Under the pieces are notes generated by a model. The model had not been told where the DNA came from and searched no databases. It saw only the letters and a program-made list of their open reading frames with translations. A stretch of 7,846 bases of DNA from Sedimentisphaerales bacterium (GTDB lineage: Bacteria > Planctomycetota > Phycisphaerae > Sedimentisphaerales > SM23-30), in assembly GCA_030636065.1 (NCBI GenBank), contig DAOVXR010000070.1, positions 1 to 7,846 of the forward strand. The letters are read 5' to 3'. Numbering within the stretch: position 1 is the first letter of the stretch; every line of letters begins with the position of its first letter. Of the stretch, positions 1 to 5,737 are shown one piece after another. Both the position numbers and the translations under genes were made by a program.

Positions 1-150
1 CATGTTGCCCTACCATGCCAGACATCTTCATCGTGTACGTCGTTGGGTAGATTTGAAATTGTTGGTGTTTTTTGCTCATCAGTACTTGGTACAAAAAGAC
101 TTACAAACAGTTGCTTAATTATGAAAAATCCTCTATTCTGTTTTCTTCTT

Positions 151-170
151 CTCTTCTGTTTTTCTCACCA
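151..170. repeat. Left copy of a 20-bp direct repeat flanking the HtrA-type gene
   Basis: The block CTCTTCTGTTTTTCTCACCA matches 1931-1950 (CTCTTCTCTCTTTCTCACCA) at 18 of 20 positions, in the same orientation. On the minus strand it reads TGGTGAGAAA followed by a purine-rich run. Each copy lies in a spacer beside a short-period tandem repeat. Confidence 0.6.
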
Positions 171-181
171 CTAAATTCATA

Positions 182-218
182 ATCCGTGTCTATCTGTTGT
201 ATCCGTACTATCCGTGTT
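182..218. repeat. Degenerate 9-10 bp tandem repeat (ATCCGTnnn)
   Basis: Four consecutive units start at 182, 192, 201 and 210: ATCCGTGTCT, ATCTGTTGT, ATCCGTACT and ATCCGTGTT. On the minus strand this reads as repeated ACGGAT. It lies 25-61 bases beyond the stop codon of the protease gene. From memory, similar runs of (C)ACGGAT occur in spacers of several environmental bacterial groups. No function is visible. Confidence 0.7.
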
Positions 219-242
219 CTATTCTTTCTTATTCGATGTTCC

Positions 243-1751
243 TCATTTTGTGTTTTTTACGATAACGGTTCGGCGACCAGCACTATTGCGAACAACAATT
301 TCCAACCCTTCTTTCATTAAATCGGCTTTTTCAACAATCGCTTTCAATCGCTCAACGCCTTCCTGAGAACCTTGAATAATAACTCCATCGGCACTGATTA
401 GAATATCGCCTATTTTCAGACCGCTCTTTTCGGCCACACTGCCGGGCTGAACACTCACGATAATCAGGCCGTGCAGATTCTCATTATACTCGAAAAAGCG
501 GGCCAATTTCGGTGTCAACGGTTTTATTGTGATCCCCAGTTTTGCCGTTTTTTCTTTTGGCGTCAGTCCCTGTACATAACGGCCGCGAGCTGTGTCCCGA
601 TCGCCCAGAGTTACTTCGCATGTAACCTCACTGCCGTTGCGCCAGACGATAAACTTAACTACCGTTTCGGGGTCGAGCCGTGCGATAATATCCTGTAGAT
701 CTTTGGCAGTCGTCAGTTTTGTGTCGTTGATTTGAAAAATAACGTCTTTGACTTCGATGCCGCCCTGTGCGGCTGGGTCGCCGGGGTTCACTCCGGTAAC
801 CAGCACGCCTTGCAGCGATTTCGGAAGCTCCTCGAACAGACGCGGATTATCCGTAAAAAATTTCCGTAGGCCGGATTCCCGGTCTTCCTTTGGCATCTTT
901 CGCAAGCTGTCCAGTCCGACCATAAAGACGCCAAGCCATCCTCGCCGCACATGTTTTTTTTCGATAAGTTTTTTCACTACGTATTTGGCGATATTACTCG
1001 GAACGGCAAAGCCATAGCCGGTGGAATAGCCGGAAGGACTGAAGATATTGGAATTGATACCGATGACTTCGCCGTACAAATTCACCAGCGGCCCGCCGCT
1101 GTTACCGCGATTGATAACCGCGTCGGTTTGGATAAAATCTTCATAGCCCCATTGGCCCAGGATATGAGTTTGACGGCCTTTATAGCTTATTATGCCGCTC
1201 GTAACAGTTTGTGCCAGCCCTTCGCCAAAGGGACTGCCGATAGCGAGAACAAAATCACCCACCTCGGCCTGTTCGGAATCTCCGAACCGGGCCGTCGGTA
1301 ACGTTTGGCCTTTGGGTTCGATTCGCACTAACGCCAAATCCGTATCCGGGTCGAGTAACCTTTCCACGCCCTCGAACTGTCTGCCGTCCGCCAGTACTAC
1401 CTCTATTTTGCTGGTGTTGGCAACCACATGATGGTTCGTAATCACATAGCCGCGTTTGTCGATAATTACACCACTGCCCAGTCCGCCCTGCTCGCCACCC
1501 GGCGACAAGCTGCCTGACGGCACCATCTTGGAAACACGAATGGAAACCACCGCCGGACTTACAATAGCCGCGGCCCGACGAAAAACATTATTTATCTGTG
1601 CCGCCATATTCCTTTCGCTCTCGGATAGTGGCTGGGCCGCCTCGGCGGCAAACAATTCACTTGGCGGACTTAGTAACAAGGCCGACAAAGCAGCCCACAA
1701 AACTATCGACGGTAATATTGGCCTGTGAACTTTTTGCACCTGTCTGTTCAT
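243..1751 (-). CDS. Periplasmic serine endoprotease, HtrA/DegP (Do) family, with two PDZ domains
   Basis: ATP-independent serine protease/chaperone expected to degrade or hold misfolded proteins in the periplasm. Start chosen at 1751 because AGGAG lies 8 bases upstream and the protein then opens with a signal peptide: basic MNRQVQKVHR, a hydrophobic core at about residues 15-28 and a cleavage region near FAAEA (34-38). The frame stays open to an ATG at 1814, which would bury the signal peptide. The 502-residue product has a trypsin-like domain at about 54-264 with the triad H108 (TNHHVV), D138 (DTDLAL) and S218 (GNSGGP). PDZ1 spans about 270-384 (begins RGWLGV) and PDZ2 about 396-499 (KLGITI). 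Length and order fit DegP/DegQ. PDZ1 contains a charged stretch (about 280-310) that looks longer than usual. Which DegP/Q/S subtype it is cannot be told. It lies downstream of panB on the same strand, 230 bases away, with no evident functional link. Confidence 0.95.
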   Translation of the reverse strand: MNRQVQKVHRPILPSIVLWAALSALLLSPPSELFAAEAAQPLSESERNMAAQINNVFRRAAAIVSPAVVSIRVSKMVPSGSLSPGGEQGGLGSGVIIDKRGYVITNHHVVANTSKIEVVLADGRQFEGVERLLDPDTDLALVRIEPKGQTLPTARFGDSEQAEVGDFVLAIGSPFGEGLAQTVTSGIISYKGRQTHILGQWGYEDFIQTDAVINRGNSGGPLVNLYGEVIGINSNIFSPSGYSTGYGFAVPSNIAKYVVKKLIEKKHVRRGWLGVFMVGLDSLRKMPKEDRESGLRKFFTDNPRLFEELPKSLQGVLVTGVNPGDPAAQGGIEVKDVIFQINDTKLTTAKDLQDIIARLDPETVVKFIVWRNGSEVTCEVTLGDRDTARGRYVQGLTPKEKTAKLGITIKPLTPKLARFFEYNENLHGLIIVSVQPGSVAEKSGLKIGDILISADGVIIQGSQEGVERLKAIVEKADLMKEGLEIVVRNSAGRRTVIVKNTK

Positions 1752-1814
1752 TCCATTCACTCCTGTCATTCCAAAATCTTCAAATACGGGTAGCATGACT
1801 TTGCTTTTCCGCAA

Positions 1815-1827
1815 TAAATACTATTTA
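1815..1827. promoter_or_regulatory. AT palindrome upstream of the HtrA-type gene
   Basis: TAAATA-C-TATTTA is a perfect 6+6 palindrome around one base, 64 bases before the start codon at 1751. It could be an operator or a minor hairpin. I found no sigma70 pair with convincing spacing around it, so the promoter of the protease gene remains unplaced. Confidence 0.3.
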
Positions 1828-1886
1828 CGTAGGATGCCCCTCTTCTGTTCAATTTTATTTTCTTTATTCAATATTTCTTCAATTCG

Positions 1887-1921
1887 ACGTTGAGCGTTGA
1901 ACGTTGAATGTTGGACGTTCA
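1887..1921. repeat. Five-unit 7-bp tandem repeat (consensus RCGTTGA)
   Basis: Five heptamers follow one another exactly: ACGTTGA, GCGTTGA, ACGTTGA, ATGTTGG and ACGTTCA. They lie in the spacer between panB and the protease gene, 136 bases upstream of the protease start. The units differ by single substitutions and none by an indel. From memory, this GTTGAACG-type repeat is a recurring spacer sequence in some environmental genomes. No protein-binding role can be shown from the sequence. Confidence 0.85.
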
Positions 1922-1930
1922 ACTCTTCCT

Positions 1931-1950
1931 CTCTTCTCTCTTTCTCACCA
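1931..1950. repeat. Right copy of a 20-bp direct repeat flanking the HtrA-type gene
   Basis: This copy is 18/20 identical to 151-170 and in the same orientation, about 1.78 kb away. It lies between the heptamer array (1887-1921) and the small palindromes that follow panB. Confidence 0.6.
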
Positions 1951-1953
1951 TCG

Positions 1954-1980
1954 TGCCGTAGGCAGATTCGCCGAGGCGAA
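1954..1980 (-). repeat. Paired small palindromes just after the panB stop
   Basis: TGCC-GTA-GGCA (1954-1964) and TTCGCC-GA-GGCGAA (1967-1980) are adjacent and begin one base past the panB stop codon. They could fold at the 3' end of the panB transcript, but no T-run follows, so a classical terminator is not supported. The 10-mer TGCCGTAGGC recurs at 5800-5809 inside another repeat, which suggests a dispersed repeat family. Confidence 0.45.
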
Positions 1981-1981
1981 C

Positions 1982-2842
1982 TCACAACTCCTGATTCTTC
2001 TCTACCAGCTTTCGCTGAAACTCTTCCCGATGTTCCTCTGACATATGATAGCTATGGTCTTCGTCCGGGAACCGTTTTTGTCGAATGTCTTCCACATATT
2101 TACCGGCGGCGGCCCGGATTTGCTCGCCGATATTGGCATAGCTCTTGCTGAAGCGTGGGTTGGTAGCTCCCGGCAGCGACAGGATTTCATGCAGAACAAG
2201 TACCTGGCCGTCGCAATGGGGACCACTGCCGCAGCTTATAACCGGCAGATCGGTTTTCTCGGCCAGGGCCTGGGCCGCTACGGTTGTAACGCATTCGAGC
2301 AATATCGAACAGACGCCCGCGGCAATCATATCAAGCCCATCCTGGACCAGTTGGCGGGCCTGTTGGACGGATCGCGTCTGGACGACCTTGTCTGATTGCG
2401 ATGCGGATTGCGGCCGATACCCCAGATGGGCCATCACTGGAATCCCGGCGACGGCCAACCGTTCGACCAGACCAAGCTGACGGTGATTGACTTCCAGCTT
2501 GACCGCATCGCAGCCGGCCTCGGCCAGGAAGCGCCCGGCGTTCACAATGGCCTGTTCAGGGCTGACCTGGTAGCTCAAAAAGGGCATATCACCGATTAAA
2601 TACACGTTTGGAGCGCCGCGTCGGACGGCAGCGGTCAGGGCGACCATAATATCCATTGTTGCCGGTAGTGTCGTCTTATAGCCCAACACCACCTGGGCCA
2701 GCGAGTCGCCCACGAGGATACTATCTACGCCTGCCTGCTCCAGCAATATTGCCGTAGCGTAGTCATAGCAGGTAAGCATGGTAATCGGCTGCTGCTGTTG
2801 TTTGTAGCGCTTGAGTGTAGCGAGGGTGATTTTTTCCGCCAT
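1982..2842 (-). CDS. panB: 3-methyl-2-oxobutanoate hydroxymethyltransferase (ketopantoate synthase)
   Basis: Transfers a hydroxymethyl group from 5,10-methylene-tetrahydrofolate to 2-oxoisovalerate to give ketopantoate, the first committed step of pantothenate/CoA synthesis in the cytoplasm. The 286-residue product is close to the family's usual 260-290 and aligns along its length. Residues matching the E. coli PanB metal and substrate set are present: D46-S47 (VGDSL), D85 (GDMPF), K115 and E117 (VKLE), H139 (AHLG) and E183 (LLECV). The C-terminal FPDEDHSYH is also typical. Odd points: the usual LECVP is LECVT, the usual IGIGAG before DGQ is ISCGSG (202-207), and the loop after HLGYRPQS is about two residues short. 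TAGGA precedes the ATG by about 7 bases. No panC or panD is in the window. Divergent from the zinc-ribbon gene across 220 bases. Confidence 0.96.
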   Translation of the reverse strand: MAEKITLATLKRYKQQQQPITMLTCYDYATAILLEQAGVDSILVGDSLAQVVLGYKTTLPATMDIMVALTAAVRRGAPNVYLIGDMPFLSYQVSPEQAIVNAGRFLAEAGCDAVKLEVNHRQLGLVERLAVAGIPVMAHLGYRPQSASQSDKVVQTRSVQQARQLVQDGLDMIAAGVCSILLECVTTVAAQALAEKTDLPVISCGSGPHCDGQVLVLHEILSLPGATNPRFSKSYANIGEQIRAAAGKYVEDIRQKRFPDEDHSYHMSEEHREEFQRKLVEKNQEL

Positions 2843-2871
2843 TGTTCTTTCCTACACAATTCAGTTAAATA

Positions 2872-2888
2872 GTGGGTTAAATGCCCAC
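2872..2888. promoter_or_regulatory. Small palindrome in the panB leader
   Basis: GTGGG-TTAAATG-CCCAC pairs five bases across a 7-base loop, about 30 bases upstream of panB on the minus strand. It may be an operator or leader hairpin. No convincing promoter with standard spacing was found for panB. Confidence 0.25.
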
Positions 2889-2963
2889 CCTGCCAATTTT
2901 CAGAAACGCACCTCATCATATACTCTATTTGGTCCGGGGGCAATATTTTCTCCGATCCCGCTC

Positions 2964-2992
2964 TTGACATAGGCCGTTTGTAACGCTAAAGT
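2964..2992 (+). promoter_or_regulatory. Sigma70-type promoter for the zinc-ribbon gene
   Basis: A perfect -35 box TTGACA (2964-2969) is followed after exactly 17 bases by TAAAGT (2987-2992), which matches 4 of 6 in TATAAT. Transcription would begin near 3000 and leave a leader of about 60 bases before the start codon at 3063. Confidence 0.6.
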
Positions 2993-3026
2993 TATGGGTG
3001 TAGATTGAATAATACCTTTATAAACG

Positions 3027-3040
3027 GTAGTTTTAACTAC
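3027..3040. promoter_or_regulatory. Inverted repeat in the leader of the zinc-ribbon gene
   Basis: GTAGTT-TT-AACTAC is a 6+6 inverted repeat downstream of the predicted transcription start and 10 bases before the Shine-Dalgarno sequence. It could be a repressor site or a weak hairpin. Confidence 0.3.
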
Positions 3041-3062
3041 TTATCTTTTAAGGAGTAATAAA

Positions 3063-3593
3063 ATGGCAGGTTATGATGACGCTAAATTCAACGGATGGGC
3101 ACAACCGGCAATGTACGCGAGTTTGGCAGTAGCGGTTACAGGGGCCATTTTAAGCATTGCCAATTCAGGCGGAGGCGGCGGTCTTTCGGGTGATCGGTAC
3201 TTCAAGTGCTTAAAATGTGGCCATTCAATATCGATGAGTATAGAGGAATCTATAGAAAGGCAGAAGGAGGAAAATCTGGCGTTCATTGATAATTTGGCTC
3301 AAACAAACCCCGCACAGGCCGAGGTCATGCGCAAAATTATGGACGGAAACGTCGAAATGATGGGAATGAGGGCTGCCTTGCCAAGCTGGGGCACTTTCCG
3401 TTGGCCCTTCGAATGCGATTCGTGTGGTGAACGAACGATGATCTCGGCTCGCAAATGCCTCAAATGCGGCGAAGTCTTCTGTCCTTATGACGAACAGGGC
3501 AATTACAATGACAAGTGTATCAATCCGAAGTGTGGTTACAGTGCTGCGGAAGAGCGTAAAGCAAAAAGGAAAAAAGGCAAAAAGAAACGGTAA
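3063..3593 (+). CDS. Membrane-anchored protein with two zinc-ribbon sites, function unknown
   Basis: I do not recognise a named family. The 176-residue product has one hydrophobic segment at about 16-34 (probable membrane anchor), then a glycine run (36-40). Nine cysteines follow. C49/C52 (CLKCGH) and C118/C121 (CDSCGE) would form one four-cysteine zinc site, split by a ~65-residue, largely helical, charged and methionine-rich stretch. C132/C135 (CLKCGE) and C152/C157 would form a second, with C140 left over. The C-terminus is strongly basic (KRKKGKKKR), so binding to nucleic acid, ribosomes or acidic lipid headgroups is possible but unproven. AAGGAG lies 7 bases before the ATG and a good promoter precedes it, so the gene looks real. 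It is followed by a 223-base spacer and is probably monocistronic. Confidence 0.8.
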   Translation: MAGYDDAKFNGWAQPAMYASLAVAVTGAILSIANSGGGGGLSGDRYFKCLKCGHSISMSIEESIERQKEENLAFIDNLAQTNPAQAEVMRKIMDGNVEMMGMRAALPSWGTFRWPFECDSCGERTMISARKCLKCGEVFCPYDEQGNYNDKCINPKCGYSAAEERKAKRKKGKKKR

Positions 3594-3616
3594 CCGCTCA
3601 CAAATTCAGTAGGATT

Positions 3617-3697
3617 AAAAGGGGTCAGGAACCTTTTTGCGACAGATGGCACCTTTCCGCTGAAGGCAACGGGTGGCGCCTTTCTGTATTTCAGAGA
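3617..3697. repeat. REP-like repeat cluster after the zinc-ribbon gene
   Basis: AAAAGG-GGTCAGGAA-CCTTTT (3617-3637) is an imperfect hairpin followed by one more T. Two related blocks follow, GGCACCTTTC and GGCGCCTTTC, within 3648-3683. From memory, AAAAGGTTCCTGACCCC-type sequences recur in bacterial spacers and near REP-associated tyrosine (Y1) transposases; no transposase is present here. The first hairpin could act weakly as a terminator for the upstream gene. Confidence 0.4.
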
Positions 3698-3735
3698 GGT
3701 GTTTTTGTGTAGTCTTCGGCAATGTGATTAAAACA

Positions 3736-3772
3736 GTCCCGTGGGGACGATTGAGAATAGGTATATCTCAAT
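3736..3772 (+). promoter_or_regulatory. Two consecutive hairpins in the mlaE leader
   Basis: GTCCC-GTG-GGGAC (3736-3748) is followed one base later by ATTGAGA (3750-3756) and its exact complement TCTCAAT (3766-3772). The inner bases ATA/TAT extend the second stem past a bulged A. They end 44 bases before the mlaE start. They may be leader structure, a binding site or remnants of a repeat. Confidence 0.4.
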
Positions 3773-3816
3773 GCTGTGAAAGTGATTTGTCCAATTCGCA
3801 CTGAACCAGTACAAAT

Positions 3817-4626
3817 ATGCAACCACACGGTTTTTCAAGTAAGCTGATCGATTTCGGCATGTTTTGGCGGTTTGTTTGGCAGGTTTTGACTAATCCCTTC
3901 CAGATAGCCTCTCAGGGACGGGCCAGGATGGCTCGCAACCGCCTTTGGGTGCAGATGTATGAGATTGGCACAAAGAGTGTTCCGGTGATTATGATTACCG
4001 GTGCTTTTGTCGCCATGACCATGGCCGTCCAGAGTTATTCCCAGTTGAAAAACATGGGGTTGGAAGCTCGGCTCGGCAGCCTGATTAACATCTCGGTTGT
4101 GAAAGAACTGGGGCCGGTGTTGGCCGCATTCATGCTGGCTGGCCGTGTCGGCGGGGCTTTGACAGCGGAACTCGGTACCATGCGAGTTACCGAGCAGATT
4201 GACGCTATTCGGGCACTCGGCGCGGACCCTGTTCGTCATCTCGTTTGGCCGCGATTTCTGGCCTGTGTCTTATTAACCCCTATTTTAACCATCTACGCCG
4301 ACATAATGGGCGTATTAGGCGGTTACGCAATCAGTGTATGGCACTTCGGCATAAACAGCGACGCCTATTGGCAGTTCAGTGCCGAAATCGTGGAAAAATG
4401 GGACATTTTCATTGGGGTCTGCAAGGGATTTTTCTTCGGAGCCGGTATTGCTCTGATAAGCTGTTATAAGGGATTCCATTGCGACCACGGTGCTCGCGGC
4501 GTTGGCAAAGCCTGCACCGAAGCGTTTGTCATCAGTTTTCTCGCTATTTTAATACTCAACTTTGTGCTCGCGGTCATCTCAAAGGCTATTTACGCAACCT
4601 TCTGGGAATTCAAATTAATGATTTAG
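3817..4626 (+). CDS. mlaE: MlaE-family ABC transporter permease (lipid transport)
   Basis: Inner-membrane permease of an MCE/Mla-type transporter that moves phospholipids or other hydrophobic molecules between inner membrane and cell envelope. At 269 residues it is the usual family length. The diagnostic core is present at about 96-149: ELGPVLAAFMLAGRVGGAL, then AELGTMRVTEQIDAIRALG. An amphipathic N-terminal helix precedes it, with hydrophobic segments at about 54-72, 98-118, 145-178, 199-218 and 238-260. It pairs with MlaF encoded 127 bases downstream. The start is uncertain: no Shine-Dalgarno sequence precedes 3817, a TGA at 3802 rules out an earlier in-frame start, and the next ATG (3859) has no better site. 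Whether it is the canonical Mla (phospholipid) or another MCE-type system cannot be decided without the substrate-binding protein. Confidence 0.93.
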   Translation: MQPHGFSSKLIDFGMFWRFVWQVLTNPFQIASQGRARMARNRLWVQMYEIGTKSVPVIMITGAFVAMTMAVQSYSQLKNMGLEARLGSLINISVVKELGPVLAAFMLAGRVGGALTAELGTMRVTEQIDAIRALGADPVRHLVWPRFLACVLLTPILTIYADIMGVLGGYAISVWHFGINSDAYWQFSAEIVEKWDIFIGVCKGFFFGAGIALISCYKGFHCDHGARGVGKACTEAFVISFLAILILNFVLAVISKAIYATFWEFKLMI

Positions 4627-4627
4627 G

Positions 4628-4687
4628 TAGCCCCTGCTGTCAAGCAGGGGTTCTTATTAGCCCTTGCTGTTAAGCAGGGGTTCTTCT
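4628..4687 (+). repeat. Tandem 30-bp hairpin repeat between mlaE and mlaF
   Basis: Units 4628-4657 and 4658-4687 match at 27 of 30 positions. Each folds: CCCCTGCT-GTCA-AGCAGGGG (4631-4650, perfect 8-bp stem) and CCCTTGCT-GTTA-AGCAGGGG (4661-4680, 8 bp with one G-U pair). Each stem is followed by TTCTT. The repeat starts one base after the mlaE stop. In RNA it could protect the mlaE 3' end or attenuate read-through into mlaF. It also resembles a duplicated dispersed spacer palindrome. Confidence 0.75.
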
Positions 4688-4692
4688 GTAGG

Positions 4693-4709
4693 GTGGGGCC
4701 TTACCCCAC
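4693..4709 (+). repeat. Third hairpin in the mlaE-mlaF spacer
   Basis: GTGGGG-CCTTA-CCCCAC has a perfect 6-bp stem. It is introduced by GTAGGGTG, the same lead-in as the palindrome at 5634-5655, so both probably belong to one dispersed family. A T-run (4719-4725) follows ten bases later, too far for a standard terminator. Confidence 0.55.
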
Positions 4710-4753
4710 GCGTTTTGACTTTTTTGGTTTTGGCTTCGCCGGGTTAGGCCGCA

Positions 4754-5566
4754 ATGAAATTAACAAAAGACAAGGTACTTTTTGAACTACGCGGATTGAG
4801 TAAGTGGTTCGGCAGCGTCGAGGTGCTGCGCGATCTTGATCTTGACATTGAAAAAGGCCATACCACCGTTATTATTGGGCCCAGCGGCTGCGGCAAAACC
4901 GTTCTGTTAAAGCACCTGATAATGTTAATGCGTCCTGATCACGGAACGATTCACTTTGACGGCCGGCGAATCGATAATCTCAGTGAGAAAAAATTATCGC
5001 TTGTGCGGCGGCGGTTCGGGTTTTTGTTTCAGGCTGGTGCGCTGTTTGATTCCCAAACAGTCGCTGAAAACGTGGCCTTTGCTGTCAGTCAACACACGCG
5101 GCTCAGCGAACGAAAAATCATCCGGATCGTCCGTGAAAAACTGAAAATGGTGGGCCTGGAGCATTTGGAGGATCGTTATCCTTCTGAGTTGTCCGGCGGC
5201 CAGCGCAAGCGAATTGCTCTGGCGCGGGCTATCGCTCTCGGCCCTGAAGTAATTTTGTACGATGAACCCACTACCGGCCTGGACCCTGTTCGGGCCGACG
5301 CCATTAACGAACTAATCATCAAATTGCAGCGCGAATTGACGCCTGATTTGGGCCAGGCCGACCAGCCGGATCAGCCGGCCGAGGCAGTAACCTCGATTGT
5401 CGTAACTCACGATATGAACAGCGCATATAAAATCGCCGACCGGATCGTCATGCTTAGCCGGGGGCACATCATCGCCGACGGCAACACAGAGCAGATTCGC
5501 GCCAGTAAGGACGAACGGGTACAGCAGTTCATCCAGGGCCGAAGCGAGGGGCTGCACGATGAATAA
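4754..5566 (+). CDS. mlaF: MlaF-family ABC transporter ATPase (lipid transport)
   Basis: Cytoplasmic ATPase that powers the MlaE permease. The 270-residue product has all nucleotide-binding motifs: Walker A GPSGCGKT (42-49), Q-loop Q93 in FLFQAGALFDS (an MlaF-like signature), ABC signature LSGGQ (146-150), Walker B VILYDEPTTGLDP (166-178) and H-loop H219 (VVTHD). Odd point: between Walker B and the H-loop there is an extra stretch at about 195-211, rich in Asp, Gln and Pro. It includes a DQPDQP duplication (203-208) encoded by two 9-base units at 5360-5377. As I recall E. coli MlaF, this spacing is about 15 residues longer. The ribosome binding site is weak (AGG 5 bases before ATG). It forms a functional pair with mlaE although 127 bases of hairpins separate them. 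No mlaD follows. Confidence 0.94.
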   Translation: MKLTKDKVLFELRGLSKWFGSVEVLRDLDLDIEKGHTTVIIGPSGCGKTVLLKHLIMLMRPDHGTIHFDGRRIDNLSEKKLSLVRRRFGFLFQAGALFDSQTVAENVAFAVSQHTRLSERKIIRIVREKLKMVGLEHLEDRYPSELSGGQRKRIALARAIALGPEVILYDEPTTGLDPVRADAINELIIKLQRELTPDLGQADQPDQPAEAVTSIVVTHDMNSAYKIADRIVMLSRGHIIADGNTEQIRASKDERVQQFIQGRSEGLHDE

Positions 5567-5597
5567 ATAAGTGCTTTAGCCGACGGACGGGTGGCAG

Positions 5598-5619
5598 CGT
5601 CTGATGTACTCATCAGGCG
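5598..5619 (+). repeat. Hairpin downstream of mlaF
   Basis: CGTCTGATG-TACT-CATCAGGCG forms a 9-bp stem with one G-U pair and a 4-base loop, 31 bases after the mlaF stop. No T-run follows. Confidence 0.5.
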
Positions 5620-5637
5620 ATGGTATTAGTCAAGTAG

Positions 5638-5663
5638 GGTGCGATGTATCGCACCATTTTATT
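5638..5663 (+). terminator. Candidate terminator of the mlaEF unit
   Basis: GGTGCGAT-GT-ATCGCACC (5638-5655) is a perfect 8-bp stem followed by ATTTTATT. This is the most terminator-like structure after mlaF, 71 bases past its stop. The loop is only two bases, so in RNA the top pair would probably open. The sequence also belongs to the GTAGGGTG palindrome type seen at 4688-4709, so it may be a repeat that happens to terminate transcription. Confidence 0.5.
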
Positions 5664-5664
5664 A

Positions 5665-5712
5665 GGCCCGAAGGGCCGAAAGAGCGCATAGCCGGGTGGC
5701 GTAAGCCCCCGG
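5665..5712. repeat. Two-hairpin repeat unit
   Basis: GGCCC-GAA-GGGCC (5665-5677) is followed by CCGGG-T-GGC-GTAA-GCC-CCCGG (5692-5712), an 8-bp stem with one bulged T. From memory, the right half resembles CCGGGGGCGTAAGCCCCCGG-type spacer palindromes known from planctomycete genomes. No function can be assigned. Confidence 0.55.
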
Positions 5713-5737
5713 AAAAAGATTCATTACTTCTTTTATT

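Larger units (their letters stand above)
1..242. other. Spacer without a supportable gene, downstream of the HtrA-type gene
   Basis: The stretch is AT-rich and pyrimidine-rich on the plus strand. Three short open frames cross the first 120-170 bases: a plus-strand frame ending at about 118 that reads ...RRWVDLKLLVFFAHQYL..., another plus-strand frame ending at about 173, and a minus-strand frame. None has a recognisable motif, a ribosome binding site or a clear start, and because they overlap in different frames at most one could be real. A tail of a gene lying to the left cannot be excluded. I see no convincing terminator for the protease gene. The supportable content is the tandem repeat at 182-218 and the left copy of a 20-base repeat at 151-170. 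Confidence 0.5.

Noticed and set aside
1..118. Partial gene tail with a plus-strand frame ending in a stop at about 118
   Set aside because: Only 38 codons are visible, with no known motif, and competing open frames on both strands cover the same bases. Left as unresolved spacer.
1752..1814. Longer HtrA-type start at 1814 adding 21 residues
   Set aside because: It would put 21 residues before the signal peptide. The ATG at 1751 has AGGAG at 8 bases and is followed directly by a basic n-region and hydrophobic core.
2725..2970. 81-residue minus-strand frame overlapping the start of panB and running into the divergent spacer
   Set aside because: It overlaps panB in another frame, has no ribosome binding site, its composition is not protein-like, and its start coincides with the TTGACAT of the opposite-strand promoter.
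3835..4239. 134-residue minus-strand frame inside mlaE
   Set aside because: It is antisense to a well-conserved permease and shows no recognisable motif; the frame is open because of mlaE codon composition.
4628..4687. Two-unit CRISPR or attachment-site pair
   Set aside because: The two 30-bp units are directly adjacent with no spacer between them and nothing integrated. A duplicated hairpin explains it.
4711..4730. Terminator after mlaE formed by the hairpin at 4693-4709 and the following T-run
   Set aside because: The T-run begins ten bases after the stem, and the paired mlaF gene follows closely, so complete termination is unlikely.
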